Origin: Chitinophaga pinensis
GTDB taxonomy: Bacteria; Bacteroidota; Bacteroidia; UKL13-3
Length of the DNA stretch: 8,736 nucleotides
Direction of reading: 5' to 3'
Assembly: GCA_943323675.2 (NCBI GenBank)
Contig: CALPIR020000092.1
Location: 1 to 8,736 of the forward strand
The position numbers were made by a program, and so were the translations under genes. The notes beneath the pieces are model-generated. The model saw only the letters and a list, made by a program, of their open reading frames with translations. It was not told where the DNA came from and did no database searches. Positions within the stretch are counted from its first letter, which is position 1. Each line of letters begins with the position of its first letter. This document shows positions 6,779-8,736 of the stretch, in pieces.

Positions 6779-7436
6779 GGTCTAATTGTTTTTGTTTTAT
6801 AAGTTCTTTACGAATAGCCAAATCCGCAATCCAATATCCTATTAACGTCCAACCTATTACAGCAGGATAAAAAACCAACCGTAATTTGCTATCTAAATCA
6901 TAACTATTAAATCCAGGATTTCCGCCATTGCCTGGATGCAAACTTGCAGTTAATCGGGGTAATATAAAAATCAATACCACAAAAATGGGGAAACTGAAGA
7001 TGTTATATACAGCAGAAACTCGTGCACGTTTTTCGTCATCTTCAATACTACTGCGTAACACGATGTAGGCAAAATACATTAACATACCAATAGCAGCACT
7101 ATTTAACTTAGGATCGTTTGTCCAATAAGCACCCCACGTATTTTTAGCCCAGATCATTCCAGTTACAATGCCCATCATACCAAACAAAACACCCACATGT
7201 GCAAGTTGAGCTGATTTGATATCATCATTTAAGTATCCTTTACGCAAAAATTTGATTGCATTAACCATTGAGCCCAATAACAAAAGTACCATACCAAACC
7301 ACATTGGTACGTGGTAAAACAAGTTACGTATACTTTCTTCTAAGATTGCTAACTTAGGTATGGGAGTTAGTAAACCCCAAACAAGTGCATATACGACCAA
7401 TACTGCACCTAATATTTTCCACCATTTTATCACCAC
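6771..7436 (-). CDS. ccmC: Cytochrome c maturation heme-handling protein CcmC
   Basis: A 221-residue polytopic membrane protein of the CcmC/CcsA-type heme-handling family, which presents heme to CcmE at the periplasmic face. About six membrane helices are visible (roughly 8-24, 43-62, 80-97, 112-128, 143-160 and 188-208). The first conserved His is H42 in FYHVPMWFG. The WWD loop is TWGAYWTNDPKL (100-111). The second His is H167 in SLHPGN. These two His flank the WWD loop as expected for axial heme ligands. The protein is close to the usual length of about 240. Two GTG codons stand in tandem at the start (7434-7436 and 7431-7433) and no ATG is available; the N-terminal KWWKILG follows directly. 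The gene overlaps ccmD by 8 bp and is the first gene of the leftward ccm unit. No ccmB or ccmA lies upstream; the next gene is divergent. Confidence 0.92.
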   Translation of the reverse strand: MVIKWWKILGAVLVVYALVWGLLTPIPKLAILEESIRNLFYHVPMWFGMVLLLLGSMVNAIKFLRKGYLNDDIKSAQLAHVGVLFGMMGIVTGMIWAKNTWGAYWTNDPKLNSAAIGMLMYFAYIVLRSSIEDDEKRARVSAVYNIFSFPIFVVLIFILPRLTASLHPGNGGNPGFNSYDLDSKLRLVFYPAVIGWTLIGYWIADLAIRKELIKQKQLDHE

Positions 7437-7583
7437 ACAAAGGTAATTTTTTGTACCAAAAATTACATAGGTAATTAATACTATATTTTATGGTTATACT
7501 TAAACCAGATTTAAAATAGAAGTTGGGATTTGAATTTATGCCAATTTACTGTTAGCATCCAATAAAAATAACACAAAAACAAG

Positions 7584-7614
7584 CTGATTAAGTGTGTGAA
7601 TACTTTTATTTTCG
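7584..7614 (+). promoter_or_regulatory. Weak candidate promoter for the ferredoxin-reductase gene
   Basis: CTG (7584-7586), a 20-nt spacer and TATTTTCG (7607-7614) approximate the Bacteroidota TTG / TANNTTTG promoter with one mismatch in each element. It would start RNA near 7619 and leave a leader of about 27 nt before the ATG at 7646. The 209-bp divergent spacer (7437-7645) must hold promoters for both directions, but no stronger match was seen. Confidence 0.3.
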
Positions 7615-7618
7615 CACA
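7593..7618. repeat. Interrupted dyad in the ccmC / reductase divergent spacer
   Basis: TGTGTGAA (7593-7600) and TTCGCACA (7611-7618) form an 8-bp inverted repeat with one mismatch at DNA level (a G-U pair in RNA) and a 10-nt AT-rich spacer. It covers the candidate -7 element of the rightward gene and ends 27 bp before its ATG. It could be an operator or a small leader hairpin. There is no T run after it, so it is not a terminator. Confidence 0.35.
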
Positions 7619-7645
7619 AAAGATAGGTAAAACAACAAAAATTAA

Positions 7646-8692
7646 ATGTCCGATTACACCTTAATTACAAAAAAAATAGTTCCACTTACCCATGATACCA
7701 AAGGGTTTTACTTCAACATTCCATTAAACTTAAACTATCATGCGGGACAATACATAACTTTATTATTAAATATTGATGGTAAAGAGATTCGAAGGCCTTA
7801 TTCTTTGTGTAGTTCGCCAAATGTTGATTATGAATTAGGCATTGCTGTTAAATTGATTGAAAATGGTGAAGCAACAAGGTATTTACATGACAAACTTAAA
7901 GTGGGTGATGAAATAAAAATACTTAAACCAAACGGTAAATTTACACTACCAAAAGAAATGCCGAAGCAATTATTTTTTATGGCAGCAGGCAGTGGAATTG
8001 GGCCAATTTTAGGATTGATGAAACAAGCACTTCACCAAACACAAAGTGATGTAATATTGTTATACTCAAACTCGGACAAGAACGATTGTATCTTTTATCA
8101 TGAACTAAAAAACCTTGAAACCATTTTCGTTAAACGCTTAAAAATTATTTGGCTATTTAGTGATAATAAAAACTTAATACTAGCAAGGTTAAATAGATTT
8201 AGGCTAGAGGAATTGGTTACACAATACATACCCAATAAAAAAGAAGTATTTTTTTACACCTGTGGTCCGTTTGCTTATATGGAAATGATTTTTATTACAT
8301 TACTTACTATGGGTTTTAATAAAGAACAATTGTTTAAAGAAACTTTCACCACCTACGAAGATGATGATGATGACGAAGGAGGTTTACTAAAAGATAAAGA
8401 TGCACCAAATTATACCGATGCTGAAGTAACGATTCACATAAACAACCTTAAACACACCTTTAATTTAAAAGCGGGTGAAACCATTTTACAAGCGGCACAA
8501 AAAAACGGATTAGTGTTACCATACAGCTGTATGCGTGGAATGTGCAGCAGCTGTATTTGTCAATTAAATAGTGGCTCGGTATACCTTCATTATAACCAAG
8601 TATTAACAGATAACGATTTGATAAACGGCCGAATATTGACTTGCACTGCTCATCCAACTGAACCGGTTGTAGGGTTATTTTTTGAAGACTAG
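7646..8692 (+). CDS. Ferredoxin-NAD(P)H reductase-type flavoprotein with C-terminal 2Fe-2S domain (PaaE-like)
   Basis: A 348-residue soluble electron-transfer flavoprotein. The FAD-binding barrel (about 1-102) carries RPYSLCSSP (50-58), the FAD motif of the ferredoxin-NADP reductase superfamily. The NAD(P)-binding domain (about 105-235) has GSGIGPI (115-121) and the CGP motif at 206-208. An acidic linker (238-244, Glu/Asp only) leads to a plant-type 2Fe-2S ferredoxin domain (about 259-348) with ligands C295, C300, C303 (C-x4-C-x2-C) and C333. The order FAD, NAD, ferredoxin is that of PaaE and HmpX-type reductases; electrons pass from NAD(P)H through FAD to the iron-sulfur cluster and on to a partner oxygenase or desaturase. 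No paaABCD genes are present, so a phenylacetate role is not supported; the partner is unknown. The ATG at 7646 gives the normal N-terminus. It is transcribed away from ccmC. Fold assignment is very secure. Confidence 0.93.
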   Translation: MSDYTLITKKIVPLTHDTKGFYFNIPLNLNYHAGQYITLLLNIDGKEIRRPYSLCSSPNVDYELGIAVKLIENGEATRYLHDKLKVGDEIKILKPNGKFTLPKEMPKQLFFMAAGSGIGPILGLMKQALHQTQSDVILLYSNSDKNDCIFYHELKNLETIFVKRLKIIWLFSDNKNLILARLNRFRLEELVTQYIPNKKEVFFYTCGPFAYMEMIFITLLTMGFNKEQLFKETFTTYEDDDDDEGGLLKDKDAPNYTDAEVTIHINNLKHTFNLKAGETILQAAQKNGLVLPYSCMRGMCSSCICQLNSGSVYLHYNQVLTDNDLINGRILTCTAHPTEPVVGLFFED

Positions 8693-8736
8693 TTTCTCTT
8701 AAATTTGAACACGAACAGTTTAGACCAAACACGCTT

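Noticed and set aside
7438..7445. Perfect TANNTTTG match (TACCTTTG on the - strand) right before ccmC, as its promoter
   Set aside because: It ends 1 nt before the first GTG, so RNA would start within the first codons. No TTG lies at the proper distance upstream (the nearest leaves 11 nt). A leaderless message from the second GTG is possible but not supported enough to list.
7646..8692. Assigning the reductase to phenylacetate degradation as paaE
   Set aside because: Domain order fits, but no other paa gene is in the window, and this architecture serves several oxygenases and desaturases.
8460..8732. 90-codon - strand frame at the right end
   Set aside because: It is antisense to the 2Fe-2S domain of the reductase, which has all four cluster Cys; the antisense product has no recognisable feature.

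Overview
The window looks like chromosomal DNA from a member of the Bacteroidota. The evidence is an AT-rich composition, weak or absent Shine-Dalgarno sequences, several matches to the Bacteroidota promoter pattern (TTTG or TTG, about 20 nt, TANNTTTG), and proteins with the form typical of that phylum: a CcmE with a Cys-x3-Tyr heme motif, a CcmF enlarged in its periplasmic C-terminal part, a PaaE-like reductase with a fused ferredoxin, and the DUF2520 plus KdsC-like gene pair. No mobile element, CRISPR array, rRNA or tRNA was seen.

Left part (1-859, + strand): the last 54 codons of a sensor histidine kinase, then a complete NarL/LuxR-type response regulator. Together they are one two-component system cut by the window edge. 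A short hairpin separates it from the convergent genes that follow.

Middle part (856-3455, - strand): three tightly spaced genes read leftward. In transcription order they are a Rossmann/DUF2520 protein, a KdsC-like HAD phosphatase (Kdo-8-phosphate branch of lipopolysaccharide synthesis) and a secreted protein with a class I glutamine-amidotransferase-like fold and no established function. A plausible Bacteroidota promoter lies ahead of the first gene.

Right part (3624-7436, - strand): a cytochrome c maturation (System I, Ccm) cluster in the order ccmC, ccmD, ccmE, then ccmF. The first three are packed together; ccmC and ccmD overlap by 8 bp, and ccmD is a 55-codon gene that is easily missed. 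A clear rho-independent terminator sits between ccmE and ccmF. CcmC would load heme on CcmE with help from CcmD, and CcmF would ligate it to apocytochromes. CcmE has Cys in place of the usual heme-binding His, and no ccmA, ccmB, ccmG or ccmH is present next to the cluster. Divergent from ccmC is a ferredoxin-NAD(P)H reductase-type flavoprotein (7646-8692) with a C-terminal plant-type 2Fe-2S domain.

I did not find a wholly new system. The most interesting points are the variant CcmE/Ccm arrangement, the separated ccmF with its uncertain non-ATG start, and the uncharacterised secreted amidotransferase-like protein.
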